Notes under the pieces: generated by a model
Seen by the model: the letters and a program-made list of their open reading frames with translations, nothing else
What the model was told of the DNA's origin: nothing
The model's database searches: none
In this document: positions 30,218-40,336 of the stretch, in pieces
Layout: every line of letters starts with the position of its first letter
How positions within the stretch are numbered: the stretch's first letter is position 1
Program-made: the position numbers and the translations under genes
Assembly: GCA_026770575.1 (NCBI GenBank)
Contig: MU657190.1
Coordinates: forward strand, 346,134-387,287
Reading direction: 5' to 3'
Source: Pelagophyceae sp. CCMP2097
Lineage: Eukaryota > Sar > Pelagophyceae
DNA length: 41,154 bases

Positions 30218-31205
30218 TTACTCGTCTTCGAAGTCGGGATTGGCTTCGTCAAAGGCGCCGGCGGTATTGCGGAATTTGCGGAAGTAGTGGTCCTTGATCT
30301 TGTCCTTGATCTTGTCGAAGAGCCAGTCGTGGTTCTTGTTGCACTTGACCATCGTCGAGGCGACTTTGGCGCCAAGGCAATGTCGGAGTGACGAGGCGTA
30401 CATCCCTGCGGTCGAGAAGGAGCGCTCCGACACGGCCTCCGTCGCCTGGTCGGCGTAGATGCGCTGCGCCATGATCTTGTGGGCCCGGAGCTTGTGGCGC
30501 TGCTGCGAGTAGAAGAGGAGCGGCGAGAACGCGCCGTCGATGATGGCCGCCTGAATCTCGGGGTGGCCTGCCTGCAGCCGCAGCGCGTCGAGCGCCGTCA
30601 TCTCGGTCGCGCGCGGCGTGCCGTCCTCGCCGCCGGCCGCCACGTCGTCGTTGTCGTCGCAGCCACCGGCCATCGCCATTCCGAGGAGGCCGCCCGAAAC
30701 TTTGCTCCGCTTCGCGCTGCGCTCTTGCGACTGCATCGACCGCGGCGACGCCGATAAACGCCAGCGCCTCCTCGAAGTGCGCCTCGTACAGGCGCCGCGC
30801 TTTCGCGGCGACGCTTTTGGAGCCAGTGACGACCTCGACGTTGATCAGCGGGTTCAGCATCATCGCGACGAGGTCGCGGTCGACGATTGCGTCCAGCGCG
30901 AAGAAGCGCGACTTTAACTCCTTGACGAGGATCGCGCGGCCGGCGGCGGCGGCGGGGTGGAGCTCCGACGCCGCGACCTCTTTCGTGACGAGCTTCAGCG
31001 CGCCGGCGACGTCGCGCTCCCACACGGCGATGGAAACAAACGGAGACGTGTTGACCGTGATGCAGGCGCGGACGAGCGCGTGCGCGCGGTCAGTCGTCTC
31101 CGCCTTGAAGTACTGCACGAGCTTGTCAAACTCGCGCGGCGCCGCAAGGAAGGAGACAAACGACTTCGCCGCCTTCCAGTCGTCCGATGCGAGGACGTGT
31201 ACCAC
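30218..31205 (-). pseudogene. hAT transposase, truncated and frameshifted
   Basis: Upstream frame (31205 to about 30735) encodes part of the catalytic-domain tail (e.g. VLASDDWKAAKSFVSFLAAP, LVRACITVNTSP, MMLNPLINVEVV). Downstream frame (30736-30218) encodes the C-terminal dimerisation region with the hallmark ATEAVSERSFSTAGMYASSL and LRHCLGAKVASTMVKCNKNH. The two overlap in different frames around 30735, so at least one indel separates them. The N-terminal BED zinc finger and the first catalytic acid are missing, replaced by the hexamer array, so about half the protein is gone. It cannot transpose on its own. Confidence 0.85.
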
Positions 31206-31237
31206 CTTCCAGTTGGAACAAGAGCGCCGTGTTCACC

Positions 31238-31390
31238 CGCCCGCAAAGACCCGGACCCGAGACCCGGACCCGGACCCGGACCCGACCTCGATTTATCAGG
31301 ACCCGGACCCGGACCCACCCCGGATGGGCGGACCCGAGACCCGGACCCTACCCCGGATTATCGCGGGTCTCGGGTCGGACCCGGACCCTT
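31238..31390. repeat. Subterminal gacccg array, right
   Basis: About seventeen copies of gacccg with variants such as gacccgagacccg and an inverted pair (gggtctcgggtc), between the transposase remnant and the right terminal repeat. Counterpart of the left array. Confidence 0.85.
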
Positions 31391-31556
31391 TTGCTGCCCT
31401 GCGCCGGAGCGCCCCTCGAGGGTCCAACCGCGCGTGGGTCCGACGCGCCTCGGCGCCCTGCGACCCGGAGCCTTTGCATTGGATAAAATGGGATTTTTAC
31501 AGTCACAGGATCCTCGCGTCGAGGGCACAGATGTCTTTCGACTCGGACGATGAGGT

Positions 31557-33376
31557 CTAGTTGAGGTCAGACAAAGTCCGAATCTTCGGCGACCCATCCC
31601 GCGCCGGCGACGGCGGCACGTAGACGTAGGGCGGCGGCGTCGACGGCCTTTCGGGGGCGCGTCGGTCGGCCGTCGGCGAGCGCGCCGAAACGTCGTCGGC
31701 CTTGCGGCCGTCTTCTTTTCGTAAGTCGTCGTTTCGCTTGTCGTCGCCCGATTCGTCGTCGTCGTCGTCGTCGTCCTCGGCGGCGTCGTTCATCGTATAC
31801 ACGGCTAAAACGATGAGGAAGAAGGGTGCGAGTACAAAAAGGTACGTCAGGCAGAACCCTGAAAAACGCCTCAGCGGCGACGGCGGCCCTCGGTGCGCCG
31901 CGCAGCTCACGTCGCCGGAGAGGTGCGACACGTCCAAATCTTCGAGGGGCCAGTCGTGTTGTAAGACGATATTTCCGTCTTGGTCCAGCACGCGGGACGT
32001 GAGCACTCTTGAATCCCAGTAAATCTCAATCTCTCCAACGTTCAGATCCAAAAAGTGCCCTTGGGCGACCTGGTGCGCCCAGACGTTGACCGTGCGGGAG
32101 GCGAGGATGGCGTGGTGGACGGCGATGATCCAGTGCTTCACCTTGTGAAGGAACCCGGAATCGTAATACGCCGGTTTCGAACTGCCCCAGCTGTGCGTCA
32201 TCCCCGACGTCGTCAGCTCGCCCAGAAGCTTCCTCTGCCTCGAATCGGTACACGCGAAAGCGGACAGTTCGGCGTAGTGCACGTCTCCTGAAACGAAAAA
32301 AGGCGACTTGACGCCGATATTGATCATTAAATCAAAGAGCCTTGCCCGGTCTTCCGAATACTTGGACCAGCCCTCTGCGACGTCGTAGCCGGAATCTGCC
32401 AAGAGTTGGATGGAGGAGACGATGATCGTGGACCGGGCCCACGTCGATGTATCCTCAAAGTGCTCTCCCAGCCACTTCCACTGCCTTTCCCCGAGCAGCG
32501 TCTCCTTTGTGCGGTCGCTTCTTAAGTCTAAAAGCACGACGTCGACGTCTCCGACCCTTTTGGAGGTGTAGACGCCACGGTTGTACGAGCGGCGCTCGTC
32601 GTCTGCTGGAACGTCTAAGAAGTCTAAAAACGCGGCCTTGTGATCATCTTTCTCATCTTCACTAAACGACCCAGAGTCGCCGTTGTCGACGCCGTAGTCG
32701 TGGTCGTCCCAGGTGCCGTCTACATTGGGGACGGACGCGATGAAGTTGGCGTAGTCGGAATGAGCAGTTTGCTCCGCGTACAGCTTCCTCAAAGCGTCGC
32801 CGTCCGCCGCTTTGACCAGCGATTTGCCCGAGCCCGCGGCCTCGAGGATGGACCGCCAGGTGGGGCTCATCAACGCCTACGTTGCGCGGTGGTTTGCCGC
32901 CGGGGCTCGGAGGGTCACACTTTGTTTGGAGGGTGCTTCTTGCACCGGTTTCAAGCGTCTGCACTCTACAGCCTTGCCGTTTGGTGCGGGTCTGGCGTTT
33001 GCGACGCTGGTTTGCACGGCTTCTGGTGAGGGTTCGTCGCCGTAGACGACATCTCCCGCCCAAAAGAACGCATCCGCGCCGCGACCCTTGAGTACCGACC
33101 ACAGCGGCTGCGCCTATACAGACCGACCGTCGGCGGGCCGCGGAGACGCCCGAGCGCGGGCATGGCGCCGCGGGGCAATGCAACGAGATTCTTCCAAGAA
33201 CGAATCTCGGGCCCTTCCCACAGGAATCGTACCTGGCGGGTATCGCTGCAGCTGCCGAAGAGGAGGCGCGTCGTGTTGCGCGCCTCGGCGCCCGGCGCCG
33301 CCGCGGCGGCCGGCGCGAGCGCGAGCGCCGCGAGCGCAAAGCGTTGGAAGCTCATTCTCGACAAAAGGGGGAACAA
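31557..33376 (-). CDS. PhoD-like metallophosphatase, membrane-anchored
   Basis: Three exons (33376-33233, 33113-32946, 32876-31557) join in phase 0 to 543 residues; donors are GTACGA and GTGCAA. An N-terminal signal peptide (FALAALALAPAAAAAPGAEA, residues about 13-32) precedes GSCSD. Metal-binding motifs of the PhoD/alkaline phosphatase D family follow: WAGDVVYGDE (about 67-76), GTWDDHDYG (158-166), LLDLRSDR and SGDVHYAE (about 300-307). One transmembrane helix lies at about 445-466 (TYLFVLAPFFLIVLAVYTM), then an Asp-rich and Pro/Arg-rich cytosolic tail. It should therefore be a type I membrane protein with its phosphatase domain in the lumen or outside, releasing phosphate from phosphodiesters or monoesters, useful in phosphate scavenging. 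Residue 8 (position 33355) is an alternative start Met. Confidence 0.9.
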
Positions 33377-34149
33377 ATGATTCGAAGACCGTTGGAGATT
33401 CGTCAGACGGTTGGGGAATTACAAAATAACGGCCGGAAAGCCGCAAGCGAGGTCCCGGGCCGGCCGGTTCATGGCGCGCGCGTCGTCCGCCGCGCTCCGG
33501 TCCGGACTCCGGGTCATAACGGCTGGTCACCAAGCTCCTCGAGGAGCACTGCAATCTCCGGGCGTGGCCTCGAGCCTCTAATTTCGATTGTCGAGATGAT
33601 CCGACTCGACCACGCCCGCCTCGCTGCTCGACCGCCCGCCTCGCACCTCGGCCCTTCGCTTGCGATGCCCAAAAACCAAGCCCATCTCTATCGTCCGGAG
33701 AAGCTTTTCGGGATCATACAATAAGTCCGCGCAGAAGTAGCACGAGATTCATTGTTCTTGGAACGCCTTCGCAGCGCCTCCGCACCCCCGCGGCGTCGAG
33801 AGCCGCCCTCCGCGTGCAGGCTTTTGCGCGGCCGGCGAGCCCGAGGCTGCAGGGTCGGTCGAGGTGCCCCTGTGCTGTGAAGTGCTGGGAGCAGCGGCTC
33901 TTGGCTTCGCGGCCATTCGAGGCGCCGCCGGAACCGTGACTTTGGCTGCCACCGGCCGTGGCGGCTTTGCGATGCGCGAGCATCCACGGACGCAGTGCTC
34001 TGAGCCTCAGACGCGGACGAGGAGACGACCTCCCACGAGAAGGCGTTCGTTGAGAAGACGTTCGACGGTCAGACGGCGGGTCTCGGACGGTGTTTGCGTG
34101 CCGTGGCGAACGACTCGGCGAGGACGGGATCGCATGCAAGGTACCATCG

Positions 34150-34760
34150 CCGCATCGATCCTCGATGTTCGAGTGCTGGACGGCGGCGTTCGACGGGTGC
34201 TCGCACGTCCTCGGCGGACACGGCTGCAACGCCTGCATAGATGCTCGCACTGATCGAATGTATCGTGGTGCGCCGCTTCGCTCGGATCTCGAGCCACGGA
34301 GCTCTGATCCCGAGAAAGTCGGATCTGCAGCCGCGGCGCGGGACCAAGACGTCCGGCGCGGCTTGACGGCTTCCTGGGCGGACGACGGCGACTCGGCGGC
34401 ATGGATTCGCATATTTCGCAAAAGAGGCGCCGCATCTTGCATCCGATGCTGCAGAGTCTGATTCTGAGTTAGAGGTGAAAACGTCCGACGTCTGGTGCTT
34501 TCGTGCCCCGGGCGGACGCGGCGGGCTGCGACGCCTGCATGTGTATCGAGGGAGGAGGGGCTCGTCATATTGTGCCTTTTCAATTTTATCCAGAGTCTAG
34601 TGCTCAGATCCACAGTCGCGGAATGCGCGACCGAGACGTACAACGCGGCTTGAACGACGGGGCTCGAACGTTGCTGTATTGTCCTGGACGGCGCGGCTCG
34701 GCAGACTGACGCATGATTTCAAAAGGAAGCACCATGATGCTCTGCTTGGCTTCGATGCTT
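34150..34760. repeat. Diverged tandem duplication, about 290-bp unit
   Basis: Matching anchors in the same order: ggctgcaacgcctgcat (34222) with ggctgcgacgcctgcat (34524), and gatctgcagccgcgg ... gcggcttga (34322-34366) with gatccacagtcgcgg ... gcggcttga (34607-34653). Identity between units is moderate and interrupted. Confidence 0.5.
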
Positions 34761-35814
34761 GATGGCTGTGCTGGACGACGGCGTTTGATGGTCATTGGAA
34801 TGACATTGTGCTTTCGCGTTTCGGACGTGACGGACAGACTCACGAGGGGACGCTGTGGTTCGATCGGCACGTCGGCGCACGGCCAGGCTCCGATCTTCCA
34901 CCTCTGAGCTGCTGAGCTACGAGCCTCGTAAGGCAGCCTCGTACCGTGGCCCGAGCTTGGGAGCACCGGCGCGACGCTCCGTGCAAGGCACGTCGCGTTC
35001 GATCCATCGGCAAGTCGGCGCACGGCAAGCTCCGGTCGATCATCACGGTGTTGTTACGACGTGGCACGCCTCTATCAAGCAAGCCGCCATCGATCGGAGA
35101 GCTTTGAACGCGGCGCCGAGTCGAAGCACGCGGTTCGACAGAGATGGACGCGGTGGTTCGTGCGACCCGTTTGCGCACGCACGGCAGGCACCGACGTCTC
35201 GTCCGCACAGCCTTGTAAGGAGGCGTCCGCATAGCCTCTTAACGAGGCCTCTCCGTCACCCGCGCGACGAGGCCCCGGCCCGGGCGAGCCGGACGCACGC
35301 CGACGAACGGATTACGCCGTGACTGGAGCCGCTTGGTTTCGGTCTATACGGCGCAAGACGGCCAAAAGGCGGGCGTCGGTGGCCCGGAGCCTTGCAGAGG
35401 CCGACGCGCCAACGTTGTGCGCAAGCATCTCGATCGGTGCGGACCGCGGTGCAGGATGCAGCTGTCCAGATGGCATCCCGGAAACTGATTGACGCGCGTT
35501 GTTTGACGCGTCCAAATCAGGCCATCTCAGCCAATGCTCCGGCGTCGTGGAGGGCTCTGCCATTGTGCGGTTGAACCGCGACATCATCGGACATGCACCG
35601 AGCCGGAAAGCCCTCATTTTCGCGGTCCAGGCGCACCAAAGGCGGAGGCGCTCATCTGCGGACGCGCGGATGGTCAATGCGTGCCCGCCACCGAACCAAG
35701 CCGGAGGCTGGGCCATGTCACCGCCCTCTTCCTCATCGAATCTCTCATCGAAAAGGCCCTCGGCCCAGAGGCAGCATGGCCGGGCCCTTGCCTCGTCTGG
35801 GGATACGAGTTAGC

Positions 35815-35871
35815 CCCTCGCATGGGGACCGTCTTCGAGTTACCCCCTCGCGTAGGGACCCTCTTAGAGTG
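35815..35871. repeat. Two-copy 29-bp tandem repeat
   Basis: cgagttagcccctcgcatgg ggaccgtctt is followed directly by cgagttaccccctcgcgtag ggaccctctt. No gene overlaps it. Confidence 0.7.
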
Positions 35872-36086
35872 ATCATGATTTAGTTGCCACCCTTCGTCCT
35901 TCAAAGGAGGCCGCGCGCGTCTTTCGCGAAAGCGCGTGCGGGCGCGCCGCCGGCTAAGCCGACGGCGCGGGGGTCGTGACGAGCCAATCGTCGCGGCCCA
36001 GGCGAGGCGCACATCGTGTGCGGCCGCGCGGACAGGTCGGGGGTCGCCGGGGGGGTATGCAGAGATTTGTTCGGGGTCACAGGCTG

Positions 36087-37071
36087 CTAGACTGCGAGGC
36101 GGGGTCGTTTCGACGCCCCCGGGGAGTGAAACAGTGCGTCCGGTGGCGCGTGGTGCGCGTACGACGCGCCCGTGATCTCGTCGACGCGCGCGCGAAGCCA
36201 CGAAATCTCGCGGCGCAGCGTGTCGTTCTCCGCGCCTAAGTTCACGCGTCAACGCGTGCTTCGGAAAACCCAAACCGTACCTCGTAAGGCAGCCTGCTCG
36301 GCGTCCCACGCGGGCTGGGCGTCGTATTCGCCAAAGGGCGCGCCGGGGAAGGCATCGGCAGGCTGCTGGCAGGACGTGTTTGCGCGGAAGCCGCAATACC
36401 TATATGGGTTTTTCTATAGCTTTCTATAGCAACTTCTATAGCAACTTTGGAAAGCCTCGTCCCACCGCGTCAGCCTCCCAGAAGAGACTCGTTATGTTGG
36501 GTTTCCGCGGAGAGACGTACCACTTTGTCATATCAGATTGATGCGATGATGCCGCCAGCTCCGACAGCGCCAGGCTGCGCCACTTCTCGCAGTGCGAGCA
36601 CCGCCTAAAAAGGAAGCGTCGAGAAGTTTCGAAAACGGTCAAAAGTTCGAAAACCGCGGAAAGGGGCCTTGTGCAACGGGTGCAGAAAACTCACGCCCAG
36701 AAGAGCCGCTCCGTGGCGGGCGTGGGCACGGGCGCGGGGAGGAGCTCGTCGCGCAGGGCCGGGACGGCGCCTGTATCGAGAGGGTATTGAGACAAACCAT
36801 TCCCGAGAAGAATGTGCGCGGAGAAAGGAGCCACCCTCGAAGAACGCGCGGTGCGCCGCTTCAGAAGACTTCAAAAGGAGCTCAGAAAGGACCCCTCCAG
36901 CCAAGCCCCGTCTCCGAGCCCCGCGGCGCGCGGGCCCTGGCGGCTCGGGGCGGGGCACGCACCGAGGGCCTCCGCCGAAAAAGCTACGAACCGCTCCACA
37001 TCGTGACACGCCGGGCACGCAAACAGCTTCGCCGTCCGCGCCATCTGCTTCGCGCAGGCCACGCAGACGGC
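36087..37071 (-). CDS. Zinc-ribbon, CW zinc finger and leucine-zipper protein (5' end incomplete)
   Basis: Rebuilt from five small exons in consistent phase: 37071-36963, 36770-36695, 36604-36521, 36399-36281, 36235-36087. The first has a zinc-ribbon pair (CVACAKQ ... CPACHDV). Exons 2-4 together make a CW-type zinc finger: FWARCSHCEKWRSL, then TKWYCGFRANTSCQQPAD, with the four Cys and the CW-typical tryptophans (FWARC, KWR, WYC). The last exon encodes a heptad-like helix (AENDTLRREISWLRARVDEI) and a basic end SKRPRLAV that could be a nuclear signal. CW domains read histone H3 lysine-4 methylation in several chromatin proteins; whether this one does is inferred. Donors are GTGCGT, GTGAGT, GTACGT and GTACGG. 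Possible earlier exons are 37581-37534 and 37453-37407 (ADCKKVRCEKAPLELKQLD), but the join to 37071 is unsolved and the true start is unknown. Confidence 0.65.
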
Positions 37072-38545
37072 CTATATCTCGAGCGTAAGGCGGGGCCCAA
37101 GCGCACGCGGGGCCTCTTTTCTTCGCAAACACAAAACGAACCACTCCGCAGCAAGGCGATCTAGGCCAGCCCTTGCCAAAGGCGCACTGGCACCACGTGC
37201 AGACCTGGCGTAGGCGCGTCTGGAAGAGCGGGGCGCAAACCGTCGAAGTGGCCAAAGGGCTTGTTTCTCCCGGCGTGTTGCTCTCGAGGGGGCCTCGGGC
37301 GCGGGCATCGAACGGCGTCGTCCTGCGGCGTCTCGGTCCTGGGCATGGCGCTTGGCCGGGGCTTTACGATGCGTACGCGTACGCGGAAAGAGTCTGCCTT
37401 TTGCACCTGTTGCGCCGTCCAGTTGCTTCAGTTCCAAAGGCGCTTTTTCACACCTTTCAGAAAGAAGTGGATGACGTGTGGCTCTTGAAAGCAGCGGTTT
37501 GGAAAAAGAGGCCATTTGAGTGCAATGACGTACCGCACTTTCTTGCAATCCGCTCGGAATGCGAATTGCATGATTTGTAGCCTGAAGGAAGAAAGAGTGC
37601 ATTAAGTTCGATAGTTGCGGCCGCCGAAAGACCCAAACGAGGCGCTTTGAGGTCAGATCTTTGAGAACCGCGGCGCCTTTGAAGCTTCCAGCTCGGCCCC
37701 GAACCTGGGCCCGATACAGTGGAGTGGGACCACTGTATCACTTGAAAGTGCTTTCTACTTTGAATCTCAGTCGAAACGTTCAAATTTCGCGCACCCGCAA
37801 GTTGAGTGCAAGCCCGACGCGCGTGGACGCATTTAAGCTTCTTTGAACGCTTGCCGACCCCTTGGTGCCATCACCGGAAATCTTCAAACGCTTACCGACC
37901 CCTTTGAAATCTTTTGATGAAATCCTCCCCGAATTCTTTTTAAAAACAACAGCCTCTATTTATATCTTCAGAAGTTTCGAGACTAAATTGACTCTAAAAG
38001 GACTTTGCACCAGTTTCGGCGTTGCGCCTATTTTTTCAGTTGAAGCGGATTCTCGACGAACCTGCTTTTCGAGACGTCGGCATCTCGAGGGCCTCTATTT
38101 GGTTCTCTTCAGGTTTAGCCGCCTGTTCGGCAGCCGGTGGCACCGCAAGGTCAGCAGCACTATATCGAGGAACGGCAATTTGCCGTTTCATAGCTGCAGT
38201 CGAAAGTGCTTTTGATGTCGACCCCGACGAGGTTACCGTGAGACTTTCCGAAGCGTCACTCATTCCTTCGAGTGACCGACTGCACGTGCGGGCGCGGTCT
38301 CCGCTTAACCGTGCCGGGCGCGCCGCGCTTAGGCGCCGGCCTGCCTCGCGCCGCCGGGCGCGGACACCGGGCAGCTCGCCCTTGTTAACAGGGGGCGACA
38401 CTGAAACTTAGTTGTGGTTTAGTGTGCGAGACTCCCCTTAACTCCCCTTGAGTGAGCGACACGAGCCCGAGGAGACGCCGGAGCTAAGCGAGGGCGTCAT
38501 AAGGGTCCCAGGGCCGCGTGTTGCGTTAAGAGGGGGCACGAAGCG
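37072..38545. other. Probable 5' region of the CW gene plus spacer
   Basis: Besides the two candidate exons near 37407-37581, a Cys-containing piece (VCTWCQCAFGKGWPRS, about 37203-37150) follows a good acceptor but could not be phased. A minus-strand frame from 38263 (MSDASESLTVTSSGSTSK) has protein-like composition and might be a first exon. AT-rich 37850-38040 looks non-coding. Nothing certain. Confidence 0.35.
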
Positions 38546-40336
38546 TCACCGACGCTCAGCAATGTCGAGGATCGCGTCGCGGAGTCTAACCAAGTCCAAA
38601 TCGGTGTTGTAGACGGCGTGTGAGAGCCGGATGAAGCCCCGGCCTTGGAATTCGCCGACCGCAGCTTCGACGCCGTAACGTTGTCGGAGGATCGAACGCA
38701 AGGAATCTTGGGCTGCGGGACGGCCGGGCGCGTCTAGAGAGGCGTCGATTGTCAATGGCAGCCGCACCATGGCCATGGCGCCGATGCATTCCTCGGAATA
38801 CGCTTCTTCCACACCCCACGCATCTCGCAGCTGATACTCGGCGTCTCTACACCCTTGCACGTTGTAGTCCGTGACGCTTAGGTTTTGCACGGACCGCCAT
38901 TTTCCATGGTACTCGAGGGCGCCTGGGACGACGAGCGCGGCGGAGAAGTCGCGCGTGCCCGGCCAGCGAGATTCTTTTGCGAGGCCTTTGTCGGTGTGCC
39001 ACGACGACACGACGTGGCGTGTTTCCTATGTCCAAGGGCGTCGAGCGTCGGGGCCGTCGAGCGTCGGGGCCGTAGAGTCGAGGGGCCGTCCAGACAAGGG
39101 CCGTCGAAGGGGCCGTCCGTACAATGGCCGTCTAAGGGCCGCACAAGGACCGTCGAAGGACCGTCGAAGGGGGCCGTCTAGGGCCGTCTAGGGCCGTATG
39201 CAATCAGAGACCGTAGAGGGTCTGTCGAGAGGCCGTCTATGGACCGAGGGCCGTAAACGGGAGGGGCCGTCTCGGGGCCGCACAGAGGAGCCGTCTCTCA
39301 GGACCGTCCGTACAAGGGCCGGTGTCTCAAAGTGACGGACGGCCCTCGGCCCGGGGCGTGCCTTTGTCTGCGCTGGTCTGCGCTTGGAGCACGTCTTCCG
39401 GCGCGTAGACGGCGGCGCACGCGGCGGGGCCGAAGGCCCACTTGTGGACGTTTGTAAAGAACCTTTTTGTAAAGTACGGTTCGAAGGTCCCTTTTGCGTC
39501 AACCCCGCTTCTAAGCAAGCAACGTACCAGTCCGCGCCGACGTCCAACACGTCCAGGGGGAGCTGGCCGAGGACGTGCGCCCCGTCGACCGCGACCTCTT
39601 CCACGCCGTATTGACGACATAAAGCGACCATCTCCCGCACGGGAAGCACAATCGCCGGCTGCGAAGAAATATGGTCTAATAAAGCGAATCTGGGCCAGTG
39701 CAAACGCAGCGCGGTTTCTAAAGATTCTAAAACTTTAAAGTGCGTCGTGCGAGGGAACTCGACGTTGGAGAAGCAGCACCGTTCTTCGCCTAAAACCCCA
39801 ACCATGGCATTTCGGACGCCGCCGTACGTGGAAGACAGCGCGAGGACCTTGTTTTTAGAAGCGTCGAGCTTGTTGCGCCACCTTTGGAGGATGATCGAAG
39901 AGGCCAGTCCAGAATTCTCAACTAAAGCCACACATTTCGTCGGCGCGCCCATCGCCAAAGCGGCGGCGTCTGCGGCGATTTCGAGCTCGGCGTCTAAAAG
40001 ACCGGAGAAATAGAGGGCGTCGGGCTGGGAGAGCCAGTCCATGCGAGAGGATTGCTGCGCTTCCAGCACGGGGCGCGGCACCGCGCCGAAAGAGCCTGAA
40101 ACCGCGACGATCGGGGCGCCACGGCGGTGGATCTGGGGGGCACAGCCGTCGAAGGGTGGCCACGACGAGAGTCTCGCACCGTTGTTCCACCTTGCGACTC
40201 CGGGAGCGTGGTGCGCAAAGTCGTCGGCGAACGGTTTCGCCGCGCCGCGAACGAACGTCGCCGCGCCGCGGACGGAGCGGCGCAGCGCGGGCCGCGGGCC
40301 GCCGCGGACGAAGCATTGGAGCATGGCGGATGGCAA
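38546..40336 (-). CDS. Class V PLP-dependent aminotransferase (isopenicillin-N-epimerase-like)
   Basis: Three exons (40336-39528, 39462-39393, 39025-38546) join in frame to 452 residues. The fold-type I class V pattern is clear: SGSFGAVPRPVLEAQ near the N-terminus, STYGGVRNAM, VDGAHVLGQLPLD with the PLP-ring Asp251, GADWFFTNVHKW with the Schiff-base Lys277, then WPGTRDFSAALVVP and the small C-terminal domain (GRGFIRLSHAVYNTDLDL). Enzymes of this group act as epimerases, desulfurases or lyases on amino acids; the substrate is not evident. Intron 1 uses GTACGT (65 bp), cutting between DW and FF. The end of exon 2 is set at GAC|GTGCTC by phase and is less certain. Intron 2 (367 bp) is filled with a minisatellite. 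The N-terminus (MLQCFVRGGPRPALRRSVRG) suggests mitochondrial import. Confidence 0.85.
39030..39345. repeat. Degenerate ggggccgtcta minisatellite in an intron
   Basis: More than twenty variants of a 9-16-bp unit around ggccgtc (e.g. aggggccgtccg, agggccgtctag, aggaccgtcgaag) fill most of intron 2 of the class V aminotransferase gene. Units vary in length and sequence, so the array is old or evolves quickly. The splice acceptor gacatag lies just beyond its left edge. Confidence 0.85.

Larger units (their letters stand above)
30023..31401 (-). mobile_element. hAT-type DNA transposon, internally decayed
   Basis: A 1379-bp element. The left end cagggcagcaaaagggtcc (30023-30041) and the exact reverse complement at 31383-31401 are 19-bp terminal inverted repeats. 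CAGGG is a usual hAT end. Inside each end lie arrays of the hexamer gggtcc/cgggtc (about 30037-30175 and 31243-31390). Between them is a minus-strand hAT transposase remnant. The eight bases outside the ends (cgcattga / cgccggag) share only three positions, so no intact target duplication is present; it may have mutated. Confidence 0.88.
33377..36086. other. 2.7 kb without a recognised gene
   Basis: Long minus-strand frames (33714-34643, 34604-35023, 35312-35716) lack motifs and have a mixed composition like decayed repeat DNA. A diverged tandem duplication (period about 285-300 bp) is visible at about 34150-34760. At 35810-35870 a 29-bp unit (gagttaccccctcgcgtagg and variant) occurs twice. 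Nothing else could be assigned. Confidence 0.5.

Noticed and set aside
30043..31390. The gacccg arrays as telomeric or subtelomeric DNA
   Set aside because: They sit inside matched 19-bp inverted repeats on both sides of a transposase remnant, change orientation, and normal genes continue on both sides.
33714..34643. 309-residue minus-strand frame as a gene
   Set aside because: No family motif, low-complexity Arg/Ser/Ala content, and it overlaps a diverged tandem duplication. Kept only as unassigned sequence.
34850..35020. Possible tRNA gene (ttcgatc and gagctgctgagctacgag-like words)
   Set aside because: No cloverleaf could be formed with a consistent acceptor stem and anticodon arm.
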